A stretch of DNA of 47,275 nt, from positions 1-47,275 of the forward strand of contig JAIVJI010000092.1 in the NCBI GenBank assembly GCA_020200135.1, written 5' to 3'. The notes under the pieces were generated by a model. It made no database searches, was not told where the DNA came from, and saw only the letters and a program-made list of their open reading frames with translations. Positions 37,489 through 46,205 of the stretch are shown piece by piece. Both the position numbers and the translations under genes were made by a program. This DNA is from Acidobacteriota bacterium (GTDB lineage: Bacteria > Acidobacteriota > Blastocatellia > Pyrinomonadales > Pyrinomonadaceae). Position 1 is the stretch's first letter. Every line of letters begins with the position of its first letter.

Positions 37489-37594
37489 AGTAGTTCGTAG
37501 CCAGTAGGACAAACTAAAGGCGGCGTGTCTCGGCTGATTGCTGAGACGCGCCGCCTGTCTTTCTACTGGCTACTGACTACTGTCTACTGCCTTC
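37487..37594. repeat. Heptad arrays flanking a terminator (word TNNCTAC)
   Basis: Right side: units at 37560, 37567, 37574 and 37581, each ending CTAC, with a degenerate fifth at 37588. Left side: units at 37487, 37494 and 37501, each ending GTAG. The 11-mer at 37497-37507 is exactly inverted at 37563-37573. The arrays touch the stop codons of both flanking genes. Confidence 0.88.
37518..37556. terminator. Bidirectional hairpin terminator
   Basis: AGGCGGCG-T-GTCTC and GAGAC-G-CGCCGCCT form a 14-bp stem around an 11-base loop, with short T-rich sequence to the right (GTCTTTCT). It separates the converging gene at 37177 and argB, and is nested within the heptad arms. Confidence 0.75.
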
Positions 37595-38480
37595 AAGCGA
37601 TAATCATCGTCCCCGTGCCCTCGTCGGTGAAGACTTCGGCGAGGAGGGCGTTGCGCACCGAGCCCTGGATGATGTGCGCGCTGCGGACGCCCCGGCGGAG
37701 GAGTTCGGTGATGTTCTGGAGCTTGGGAATCATGCCGCCGGTGGCGACGCCGTCGCGGATGAGCGCCTCGACCTCGGCGGCCGTGAGGCGCGAAATCTTC
37801 GTCGCCTGCTCGCCCGGCCGCAGGTAGATGCCGTCCACGTCCGAGAGGATGACCAGCTTCTCGGCTTCGAGCCGGACGGCGATCTCGGCGGCGATGGTGT
37901 CGGCGTTGATGTTGAAGACGCGCCCCTCGTCGTCGGCCCCGAGCGGCGAGACCACGGGCATGTACTCGTGGTCTAAGAGGACGCACAGCAGACGGTCGTC
38001 TATCTCGACCACGTCGCCGACGTGGCCGAAGTCGACGAGGCCGCGCTCGCCCGTCTCGCGGTTGAGCACGTCCCTGGGCGGGCGCCGGACGGCGACGACC
38101 GTGTTGCCGTCCACGCCCGAGAGCCCGACGGCGTGGACGCCGCGCCGGCGCAGCGCGGCCAGGATGTCGGTGTTGATCTTCCCGGCGAAGATCATCTTGG
38201 CCATGTCGAGCGTGGCGTCGTCGGTGACGCGGCGGCCGTTGATGATGGTCTGCTCGACGCCCATCAGCGCGGCCAGCTCGGTCAACTGCTTCCCGCCGCC
38301 GTGGACGACGCAGACGCGTATGCCGACCTGGTGAAGCAGCGCCAACTCCTCGGCGAGCGAGGCCATGTTCTCCGGCTCCTCGGTCACCTTCCCCGACAGC
38401 TTCACCACGAACGTCTTACCCTTGAACCGCCGGATGTAGGGCAGCGCCTCGCGCAGAAGGTCCAGTCTTTCCTTGCTCAC
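37593..38480 (-). CDS. argB: Acetylglutamate kinase
   Basis: Phosphorylates N-acetylglutamate, the second step of arginine synthesis. 295 residues of amino-acid-kinase fold: FVVKLSGKV at the N-terminus, VHGGGKQL (substrate loop), INGRRVTDD, VGLSGVDGN, and the C-terminal GVATGGMIPKLQNI. The GTG start at 38480 (read MSKERLDLL) has GGAGGG seven bases upstream. It is the last gene of the argR-to-argB minus-strand series, 20 bp after argF'. Confidence 0.95.
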   Translation of the reverse strand: MSKERLDLLREALPYIRRFKGKTFVVKLSGKVTEEPENMASLAEELALLHQVGIRVCVVHGGGKQLTELAALMGVEQTIINGRRVTDDATLDMAKMIFAGKINTDILAALRRRGVHAVGLSGVDGNTVVAVRRPPRDVLNRETGERGLVDFGHVGDVVEIDDRLLCVLLDHEYMPVVSPLGADDEGRVFNINADTIAAEIAVRLEAEKLVILSDVDGIYLRPGEQATKISRLTAAEVEALIRDGVATGGMIPKLQNITELLRRGVRSAHIIQGSVRNALLAEVFTDEGTGTMIIA

Positions 38481-38500
38481 GCTTTCACCCTCCCCTTCGT

Positions 38501-39508
38501 CTACCCCCCGGCCATCAGCCGCGTCATGATGGCCTTCTGGACGTGGAGCCGGTTCTCGGCCTCGTCGATGACGACCGAGGCCGGCGAGTCGATGACTTCG
38601 TCGGTAACGATGCAGTTGCGGCGCACCGGCAGGCAGTGCATGAAGAGGCCGCCGTCGGTGCGCTCCATCTTCGCGGCGTCCACTATCCACTCGCCGCGGT
38701 AGGGCGCGCGCTCCTCCACATCGTCGGCGGGGCGGCCGTAGAACTCCCGGCTCCCCCAGCTCTTCGCGTAGACGACCTGCTGGCCGTCGAACGCCCCTTC
38801 CACGTCGTGCGTGTAGCTCACGGTCGCGCCGGCGTCGAAGGCGCGGCCGTTGATCTCGCGGACGAGGTCTTCGTCCAGCTCGTAGCCGGGCGGGTGCGCG
38901 ATGGTCAGGTCGTGCCCCATCTGCGCCGCCGCGAGCGCGAAGCTGTTCGGCACCGCCATCGGCAGGGGCTTCGGGTGCCACGCCCACGTCAGCAGCACGC
39001 GCTTGCGCCCTTCGCCCAGGCGTTCGCGCACCGTCATCATGTCGGCCAGAGCCTGACACGGGTGGTGCATCGCCGATTCGAGGTTGACGACCGGCACCTC
39101 CGAGTACTTCGCGAAGGCCGCGAGCACGGGGTCTTCGCGCTCCTCCTTCCAGTCCTTGAGCGCCGCGAAGGTGCGCACGCCCATCGCCGAGCAGTAGCGC
39201 GCGAGCACGCGGACGAACTCCTTGACGTGCTCGGTCTTGTCGCCGTCCATCACGACGCCCTCGCGGTGCTCCAGCGTCCAGCTCGTCCCGCCCGGCTCTA
39301 AGATGACGGTGTTCCCGCCCAGCTCGTAGACGCCGACCTGCATCGACGCGCGCGTCCGCAAAGAAGGGTTGAAGAAGACGAGCGCCACCGAGCGGCCGGC
39401 GAGCGGCTTCGACGCGTCCTCGCCACGCTTGAAGCGCGCCGCCCGCAAGAGCAGGCCCTCAAGCTCCTCGCGCGTCCAGTCGGCGGTGTTCAGAAAGTCT
39501 CTCGGCAT
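38501..39508 (-). CDS. argF': N-acetyl- (or succinyl-) ornithine carbamoyltransferase
   Basis: A 335-residue carbamoyltransferase carbamoylating an N-acylated ornithine rather than ornithine. The carbamoyl-phosphate motif is NPSLRTRAS (47-55). The C-terminal FMHCLPVRRNCIVTDEVIDSP and IDEAENRLHVQKAIM match the N-acetylornithine enzyme of Xanthomonas and the succinylornithine enzyme of Bacteroides, not classical ArgF. The loop MDGDKTEH (87-94) holds the residue that separates these two; here it is Thr92, where I recall Glu (acetyl) and Pro (succinyl). Acyl specificity is therefore open. It begins 3 bp after argD. Confidence 0.88.
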   Translation of the reverse strand: MPRDFLNTADWTREELEGLLLRAARFKRGEDASKPLAGRSVALVFFNPSLRTRASMQVGVYELGGNTVILEPGGTSWTLEHREGVVMDGDKTEHVKEFVRVLARYCSAMGVRTFAALKDWKEEREDPVLAAFAKYSEVPVVNLESAMHHPCQALADMMTVRERLGEGRKRVLLTWAWHPKPLPMAVPNSFALAAAQMGHDLTIAHPPGYELDEDLVREINGRAFDAGATVSYTHDVEGAFDGQQVVYAKSWGSREFYGRPADDVEERAPYRGEWIVDAAKMERTDGGLFMHCLPVRRNCIVTDEVIDSPASVVIDEAENRLHVQKAIMTRLMAGG

Positions 39509-39511
39509 CGC

Positions 39512-40711
39512 TTAAGCCAGAATCTCCTTCAGCGCGGCGACGAACAGCCCCGCCTCCTCGGTCGTCACGCAGAGCGGCGGGAGCAGCCGCAGCACCTTCG
39601 GGTCGCTCGACGTGCCGGTGATGATGCGGCGTTCGAGCAGAGCCTTGTTGACCCGCCCGGCGACGGGCTCCGCGAACTCGACGCCGAGCAGCAGCCCGCG
39701 CCCGTGCACGGCGGCGACGCCCGCGACGCCGGCCAGACTCTCGCGCAGGAAACCTTCGACCGCCAGCGCGTTCCCCAGCATCCCGTCCGCCTCAATCGCT
39801 TCGAGCGTCGCCGAGACGGCCGCCATCGCCAGCATCCCGCCGCCGAACGTCGTGCCGAGGTCGTTCTCCCTGATGGCCGACGCGACGGCCTCGTTCGTCA
39901 GACACGCGCCCACGGGGACGCCGCTCCCCAGCGCCTTCGCCAGCGTGATGACGTCGGGCACGACGCCGCCCGCCGCCTCGCTCCCCGCGAAGAACCACGA
40001 GCCGGTGCGACCCACGCCCGTCTGCACCTCGTCGAAGACGAGCAGCATCCCGCGCTCGTCGCACAGCCGCCGCAACTCCTGATAGAACTCCGGCGGCGCC
40101 ACGCGCACGCCCGCCATCGACTGAATCGGCTCAAGCATCACGGCCGCGACCGTCTCGTCGGCCAGCGCCACGACCGACTCGATCGAGCCGAACTCGGCGC
40201 ACACGTGACCGGGCACGTTCGGCTTTCCTATCTCCCTGTACCTCCCGAGGAACGTGGCGCTGATGGAGTCGGCGGTGCGCCCGTGAAAGCCGCCCGTGAA
40301 GGTGATGACGCGCTCGCGCCCCGTCTTCATGCGCGCCATCCGCATCGCGTTCTCGTTCGCCTCGGTGCCCGAGTTGCAGAAGAAGGCTTTCGTCACCCCG
40401 GCGGGCGCGCACCCGACGAGCTTTTCGGCCGCCGCCGCGCGCACGTCCGAGTAGACGACGTTCGAGTAGAAGAGGAGACGGCCGGCCTGCTCGCGCAGCG
40501 CCTCGACCACGCGCGGGTGACAGTGCCCCGTCGCGCAGACCGCGTGCCCGCCGTACAGGTCGAGGAAACGCTCGCCCTCGCTCGTCTCCACCCACGAGCC
40601 ACGCCCGCGCACCGGCGCGAACGGGAACTTCTTGTACGTCGCGAGCTGGAATTCCTCCTCGCGCGCCGCGATTCCTTCAAAGTTGGTCATCGTCTCTGCC
40701 GCCGTCGCCAT
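39512..40711 (-). CDS. argD: Acetylornithine aminotransferase
   Basis: PLP-dependent class-III aminotransferase converting N-acetylglutamate semialdehyde to N-acetylornithine. About 399 residues with all blocks: LDLYGGHAVCATGHCHP, FFCNSGTEANENAMR, GGFHGRT, LVFDEVQTGVGRTG, and the PLP lysine in ITLAKALGSGVPVG. ATG 40711 has AAGGAAG nearby; a GTG codon just before and an ATG eight codons later are alternatives. It lies downstream of argC across an inverted 9-bp-unit repeat. Confidence 0.93.
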   Translation of the reverse strand: MATAAETMTNFEGIAAREEEFQLATYKKFPFAPVRGRGSWVETSEGERFLDLYGGHAVCATGHCHPRVVEALREQAGRLLFYSNVVYSDVRAAAAEKLVGCAPAGVTKAFFCNSGTEANENAMRMARMKTGRERVITFTGGFHGRTADSISATFLGRYREIGKPNVPGHVCAEFGSIESVVALADETVAAVMLEPIQSMAGVRVAPPEFYQELRRLCDERGMLLVFDEVQTGVGRTGSWFFAGSEAAGGVVPDVITLAKALGSGVPVGACLTNEAVASAIRENDLGTTFGGGMLAMAAVSATLEAIEADGMLGNALAVEGFLRESLAGVAGVAAVHGRGLLLGVEFAEPVAGRVNKALLERRIITGTSSDPKVLRLLPPLCVTTEEAGLFVAALKEILA

Positions 40712-40729
40712 CACTTCCTTACAAATGAA

Positions 40730-40817
40730 TTCACATGGATGGACAGGATGAACAGGATGGAATTTCTGTTTTGCGCTTTAATTCCTAAATCCTGTCAATC
40801 CTGTCCATCCATGTGAA
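40730..40817. repeat. Inverted array of 9-bp units (word ACAGGATGA)
   Basis: Left arm 40730-40758 and right arm 40789-40817 are inverted at 27 of 29 positions around a 30-bp AT-rich loop. Units of nine bases (CAGGATGAA/CAGGATGGA type) repeat within each arm. I recall similar GGACAGGAT intergenic arrays from unrelated phyla, but cannot cite a description. It lies in the argC-argD gap and would form a very long hairpin in the arg transcript. Confidence 0.88.
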
Positions 40818-40833
40818 ATTCCCTCTTCCTCTG

Positions 40834-41865
40834 CTAAGGGTTGCCGCCGACGAGCATCAGCCCCGTCTGCTCGTCGAGGCCGAACATCAGGTTCATGTTC
40901 TGGACGGCCTGCCCCGCCGCGCCCTTGACGAGGTTGTCGATGGCCGAGAAGACCGCGACCTGCCGGCCCCGCGCGGCGAAGCCGAGGTCGCAGAAGTTCG
41001 TCGTCTTCACCCAGTTGATGTCGGGCGAGCCGGAAACCAGCCGGACGAAGAAGGAGCCGCGGTAGAAGTCCCGGTAAACGGCCGCGAGGTCTTCGCCCGT
41101 CATCGAAACGCCCTCTTCGAGCTCGGCGTAGATCGACGCGAAGATGCCGCGCGAGACTGGCAGCGAGTGCGTCATGAAGACCAGCTCGCTCGACCAGCGC
41201 CCGCCGTGTCCGACCGCGCGCAGCGCCTGCTCCACCTCGGGCACGTGCTGGTGTGTGAAGGGCTTGTAGGCGTAGAAGGAGTTGGCGCGCTGCGGGTGGT
41301 GCGTGTTCGCCGCGGGCTTCGCGCCCGACCCCGAAGAGCCGGTCTTGGCGTCCACGACCACCCGCCCCTTCAGCGCGCCCGACGCGGCCAGCGGCCCGAG
41401 TCCCAACAGCGTCGCCGTAGCGAAGCACCCGGGGTTGCTCACCAGACGCGCTTTCGCAATCTCCTCGCGGTTGAACTCGGTCAACCCGTAGACGAACTCG
41501 CGCTGCAACTCGGCGGCCGTGTGCTCGCGCCCGTAGTGCTCTCTGAACTCTTCCGCGTCGCGCAGCCGGAAGTCGCCCGACAGGTCTACGACCTTGACGC
41601 CCGCCGGCAGGCGCGGCGCTATCTCAAGAGCCTGCCCGTGCGGCAGCGCGAGAAAGACGCAGTCGAGTTCCCCGAGGCTCTCGAAGTCCTCGGGCGCCTT
41701 CACGAAGCGCAGGTCGGTCAGGCCGTGGAGGTTCCGATGCACCTCGCCGACGGCCTTGCCCGCGTGCTCGTTCGCGGTGACGAGCGCGACCTCGGCCGCC
41801 GGGTGGAAGAGCAGGATGCGCAGAAGCTCCGCCCCGCCGTAGCCCGACCCGCCGAAGATGCCCAC
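40834..41865 (-). CDS. argC: N-acetyl-gamma-glutamyl-phosphate reductase
   Basis: NADPH-dependent reduction of N-acetylglutamyl phosphate. 343 residues: Rossmann motif GIFGGSGYGGAELLR at the start, the catalytic Cys in LVSNPGCFATA, and HHPQRANSFYAYKPFTHQHVPEVEQAL. The only canonical start is GTG 41865. Homologues begin M-K-V-G-I-F; here the frame reads L-K-V-G-I-F from heptad-repeat DNA, with a stop ten codons further up. The native ATG may have been replaced, making GTG (or CTG) the start. Confidence 0.93.
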   Translation of the reverse strand: MGIFGGSGYGGAELLRILLFHPAAEVALVTANEHAGKAVGEVHRNLHGLTDLRFVKAPEDFESLGELDCVFLALPHGQALEIAPRLPAGVKVVDLSGDFRLRDAEEFREHYGREHTAAELQREFVYGLTEFNREEIAKARLVSNPGCFATATLLGLGPLAASGALKGRVVVDAKTGSSGSGAKPAANTHHPQRANSFYAYKPFTHQHVPEVEQALRAVGHGGRWSSELVFMTHSLPVSRGIFASIYAELEEGVSMTGEDLAAVYRDFYRGSFFVRLVSGSPDINWVKTTNFCDLGFAARGRQVAVFSAIDNLVKGAAGQAVQNMNLMFGLDEQTGLMLVGGNP

Positions 41866-41868
41866 CTT

Positions 41869-41986
41869 CAGTTTCGAGTTTTCAGTTCTCAGTTCTCAGC
41901 CCTCCTTCTTGTCTCAGAGACTCAGTCGCAGGCGGCGGCCGCCGCCTCTTCACTGAAGACTGAAAACTGGGAACTGGAAACTTTAT
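41869..41986. repeat. Heptad arrays around a GC palindrome (word CAGTTCT/ACTGAAA)
   Basis: Left units at 41869, 41876, 41883, 41890 and 41897 (CAGTTCT-like; two identical). Right units at 41952, 41959, 41966, 41973 and 41980 (ACTGAAA-like), roughly complementary to the left. Between them is a perfect 16-bp palindrome GGCGGCGGCCGCCGCC (41931-41946). The right units encode the C-terminal residues of the upstream P-loop gene; the left ones abut the argC start. Confidence 0.88.
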
Positions 41987-43031
41987 TCTTTATCAGCTCG
42001 AACAGCCGCGCGCCGTCGCGCTTGGCGTTGCCGGCCGGCGCGCCCAGTTCGTTCACGATGTAGTCCTCGCCCATCTGCGAGTCCGTGACCGAGCCGGCCA
42101 CCACGTCCACCTCGATGCCGCGCCGCCGGAACAGCTCGATGCCGCCCCACGCGCCGACGTAGTCCGACGCGCAGAAGACGACCGCCGCCGTCGCCGCGCG
42201 TAGCTCCGCGTCGTCGAAGACCGACTCGACCGAGTAGCCGCCCAGGATGCCGTCGCCCAGCTCGATGACGACGAGGTCGGGCGAAGACTCGTCGAGCCGC
42301 GCGATGATGGCCTTCGCCACCGGCGCGAGGTCGCCGACGCCCACCGTCGAGGGCAGCCCGCAGTCGAGAAAGCTCGCGGTCGCCACCGCGCCGTGGTCGG
42401 CCATGTTGAGCGTGTCGCGCAGAGCCGCGACGCCCGACAGCTTCGCCGCCGCCACGCGCATCCCGCGCCGCGTCGCCTGCCGCACGATCTCGGTCGCCGC
42501 GAACGTCTTCCCCGAGTTCATGCACGCGCCCGCCACGATGACGAGCGGCGCGCAACCTTCGGGCAGCGTGTCGCGCAACGCCAGCGCGCCGTCCGCGATG
42601 TTCCTGACCTTCTGCCCCTCGTCCACGACGAAGCCGAGCACCTCGACCTCGATGGCGTCGCTCAGAGACGAGTGGTGCCCCTTGCAGTAGCCGATGACGC
42701 CGCCCATGTTCAGCAGGTGCAGGCGGTCGCCCGCCCCGGCCTCCGCCGGCACGTCGCCGACAAACCCTTTGAGCGCGCGCCGGCTCCCCAGCGCGCCGAC
42801 GAGCACGTCGCCCGGATTTATCTTCGCCAGCCGGCCTGTGGGAAGTTCGAGCTGGTTGTAGGTCGCACTGTCGGTCAGCGCGCGCACCACGACCGCGTCG
42901 CCCCGGCGCACCGCGCGGCGGCCGCCCACGACCGCCAGCGTCCGCCCCAGCCTCAGCCCCGACGCGACCGACCCTACCTTGTCGGCCTCCACGACCGTCA
43001 CCATAACCCCGTTCTCTTTCATCACAGGCAT
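41922..43031 (-). CDS. P-loop NTPase-like protein in the arginine operon
   Basis: A 369-residue protein I cannot name. An N-terminal beta-rich domain (~1-110) has INPGDVLVGALGS. The C-terminal ~200 residues hold a Walker-A-like GACMNSGKT (168-176), then VIELGDGILGGYSVESVFDD, recalling dethiobiotin-synthetase/MinD-type or DUF1611-type P-loop folds. The last ~17 residues (SSSQFSVFS and on) come from heptad-repeat DNA, so the true end may once have been earlier. It sits 11 bp after argG and before argC, hinting at an arginine-linked role, which is inference. Confidence 0.7.
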   Translation of the reverse strand: MPVMKENGVMVTVVEADKVGSVASGLRLGRTLAVVGGRRAVRRGDAVVVRALTDSATYNQLELPTGRLAKINPGDVLVGALGSRRALKGFVGDVPAEAGAGDRLHLLNMGGVIGYCKGHHSSLSDAIEVEVLGFVVDEGQKVRNIADGALALRDTLPEGCAPLVIVAGACMNSGKTFAATEIVRQATRRGMRVAAAKLSGVAALRDTLNMADHGAVATASFLDCGLPSTVGVGDLAPVAKAIIARLDESSPDLVVIELGDGILGGYSVESVFDDAELRAATAAVVFCASDYVGAWGGIELFRRRGIEVDVVAGSVTDSQMGEDYIVNELGAPAGNAKRDGARLFELIKNKVSSSQFSVFSEEAAAAACD

Positions 43032-43042
43032 CCCTCTTCAGA

Positions 43043-44248
<1,206 letters not shown>

Positions 44249-44266
44249 GCCCTCTCCCTCTCCCGT

Positions 44267-44683
44267 CTAGCCGAAAAGCTCCAGGACCTTTTTGATGACC
44301 GCGCGCTGCGCCTTGCGCTCGGGCACGGCGATGAAGATGGTGTCCTCGCCGGCGACCGTGCCGACTATCTCCTCTATCCCCGCGCGGTCGATGGCGACCG
44401 CCACCGCCGACGCCAGCCCCGGCTCGCACTTCGCCACGACCAGACAGTCGCCCGCCGGGTCGAGCCCGAGCAGTCCGCGCGCCGCCGCGCCCTCGGTCGC
44501 GCGCGGGAGCGTGTAGTGGCCGTTGTGCTTGACGACGCCCAGCTCCTCGAGGTCGCGCGAGACGCTCGACTGCGTCGCCACGAACCCCGCGCGCTCCAAC
44601 AGCGCGGTCAGCTCCTGCTGCGTGCCGATGCGGCGCGCGTGGACGAGGCTCATGATCTTCTGCTGGCGCTTTGTCTTCTGCAT
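44267..44683 (-). CDS. argR: Arginine repressor ArgR
   Basis: 138-residue hexameric, arginine-responsive DNA-binding protein. The N-terminal winged helix contains GTQQELTALLERAGFVATQSSVSRDLEELGVVK. The C-terminal domain holds the arginine-binding and oligomerisation segment (GIEEIVGTVAGEDTIFIAVP, with the GT-AGEDT loop). The start ATG at 44683 overlaps a TTATGCA operator half-site, implying autoregulation. It leads the minus-strand arginine series. Confidence 0.95.
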   Translation of the reverse strand: MQKTKRQQKIMSLVHARRIGTQQELTALLERAGFVATQSSVSRDLEELGVVKHNGHYTLPRATEGAAARGLLGLDPAGDCLVVAKCEPGLASAVAVAIDRAGIEEIVGTVAGEDTIFIAVPERKAQRAVIKKVLELFG

Positions 44684-44759
44684 AAGTCAAAATCCGCCCG
44701 TTATGCAGCAAACTTGCATAACGGGTGAATAGATGCATAAAGTAACAGCAATGATGCAT
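44680..44759. promoter_or_regulatory. ArgR operator region (divergent argR/argH)
   Basis: A perfect palindrome, CCCGTTATGCA (44697-44707), seven bases, TGCATAACGGG (44715-44725), is followed by two ATGCAT sites (44733-44738, 44754-44759) exactly 21 bp apart, and preceded by another TGCATAA over the argR start codon. TGCAT-type half-sites resemble actinobacterial ARG boxes. A TAGAAT -10-like box for argH is at 44791-44796. Confidence 0.75.
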
Positions 44760-44815
44760 GGGCGCAAGCCCGTGCGGCCTTTTCTTCGTGTAGAATCGCG
44801 GCGGGAGGATGGCTG

Positions 44816-46201
44816 ATGACTGAAGGAAAAAAACTGTGGGGCGGGCGATTCACCGGGCAGATAGACCCCGGCTTCGCGCGCTTCAACCGCTCGTTCGGCT
44901 TCGACCGGAGGCTCTTCGAGGCCGACGTGATGGGGAGCCTCGCGCACTGCGATGGGCTGTTCGCGGCGGGCGTCATCTCGGACGCGGAGAACGTCGCCAT
45001 CGCGGACGGCCTGCTCTGGCTGCTCGCGCGGTGGCACGAGGCGGGCGACTCCTTCCTCGCGGACGAGTCCGCCGAGGACGTGCACTCGTTCATCGAGTCA
45101 CGCCTGATAGACCGGGTCGGCGACGTGGGGCGACGCCTCCACACGGGGCGCAGCCGCAACGACCAGGTGGCGACCGCGCTCCGGCTCTGGCTGCGCGACG
45201 AGACGGCTCGCGCCGACGCCGCGCTGCGCGGCGTCCAGACGGCGCTCCTCGACCTCGCCGACTCGCACGCGGACGCGGTGCTGCCCGGCTACACTCACCT
45301 GCAACGCGCGCAGCCCGTGCTCTTCGCCCACTGGTGCCTCGCCTACTTCGAGATGTTCGCGCGTGACCGCGAGCGTCTGTCGGAGGCCAGGCGGCGGATG
45401 AACGTCATGCCGCTCGGCTCGGCGGCGCTCGCCGGGACGAGTCACCCGATTGACCGCGAAAGGGTCGCGCGCTTCCTCGGCTTCGACTCGGTGTCGCGCA
45501 ACAGCCTCGACGCCGTCAGCGACCGCGACTTCTGCGTCGAGTTCGCGTCGGCCTCGGCGCTCGTCATGGCGCACCTCTCGCGCCTCGCCGAAGACCTCAT
45601 CGTCTACGCGACGACCGAGTTCGGCTTCGTCGAGCTGTCGGACGCGGTGGCGACGGGGTCGAGCCTGATGCCGCAGAAGAAGAACCCGGACGCGCTGGAA
45701 CTGGTGCGCGGGAAGTCGGCGCGCGTCTTCGGCCACGCGCTGGCGCTGCTCGCGCTCATCAAGGGGCTGCCGCTCACCTACAACAAGGACATGCAGGAGG
45801 ACAAGGAGGCGGTCTTCGACACGGCCGACACGGTGCGCGAGTCGCTGGACGTGACGGCGACCGTGCTGCGCAACGTGCGGCTGCGTGAGGCGCGCGCGCG
45901 AGACGCCGCGTCGGTCGGCTACATGAACGCGACCGAGATGGCCGACTACCTCGTGCGGCGCGGCGTGCCCTTCCGCGAGGCGCACGAGGCGGCCGGACGG
46001 ATGGTCTTACACGGGCTGTCGAAGGGGCTTGAGCTGCACGAGCTTGAGCTTGAGGAATTGCAGGAGTTCTCCCCGCTCGTCTCGGAGGACGTGTACGAGG
46101 CGCTGTCGCTCGAACAGACTTTGGCGACGAAGTCGCAGGCGGGCGGCACCTCGCCGGGGCGCGTGCGCGAGGCGCTGGCCGCCGCGCGGGCTTCCCTCTG
46201 A
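44816..46201 (+). CDS. argH: Argininosuccinate lyase
   Basis: Splits argininosuccinate into arginine and fumarate, the last step of the pathway. 461 residues: start MTEGKKLWGGRFTGQ, HTGRSRNDQVAT, the catalytic His region PGYTHLQRAQPVLF, and the fumarase-superfamily signature GSSLMPQKKNPD. All are intact. The gene is divergent from argR across the operator region and converges on the binding-protein gene with only four bases between stop codons. Confidence 0.96.
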   Translation: MTEGKKLWGGRFTGQIDPGFARFNRSFGFDRRLFEADVMGSLAHCDGLFAAGVISDAENVAIADGLLWLLARWHEAGDSFLADESAEDVHSFIESRLIDRVGDVGRRLHTGRSRNDQVATALRLWLRDETARADAALRGVQTALLDLADSHADAVLPGYTHLQRAQPVLFAHWCLAYFEMFARDRERLSEARRRMNVMPLGSAALAGTSHPIDRERVARFLGFDSVSRNSLDAVSDRDFCVEFASASALVMAHLSRLAEDLIVYATTEFGFVELSDAVATGSSLMPQKKNPDALELVRGKSARVFGHALALLALIKGLPLTYNKDMQEDKEAVFDTADTVRESLDVTATVLRNVRLREARARDAASVGYMNATEMADYLVRRGVPFREAHEAAGRMVLHGLSKGLELHELELEELQEFSPLVSEDVYEALSLEQTLATKSQAGGTSPGRVREALAAARASL

Positions 46202-46205
46202 GGTC

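Noticed and set aside
37593..39059. argB extended into a 488-residue frame
   Set aside because: The upstream part is argF' read in the wrong frame; the GTG at 38480 with GGAGGG gives the normal ArgB length.
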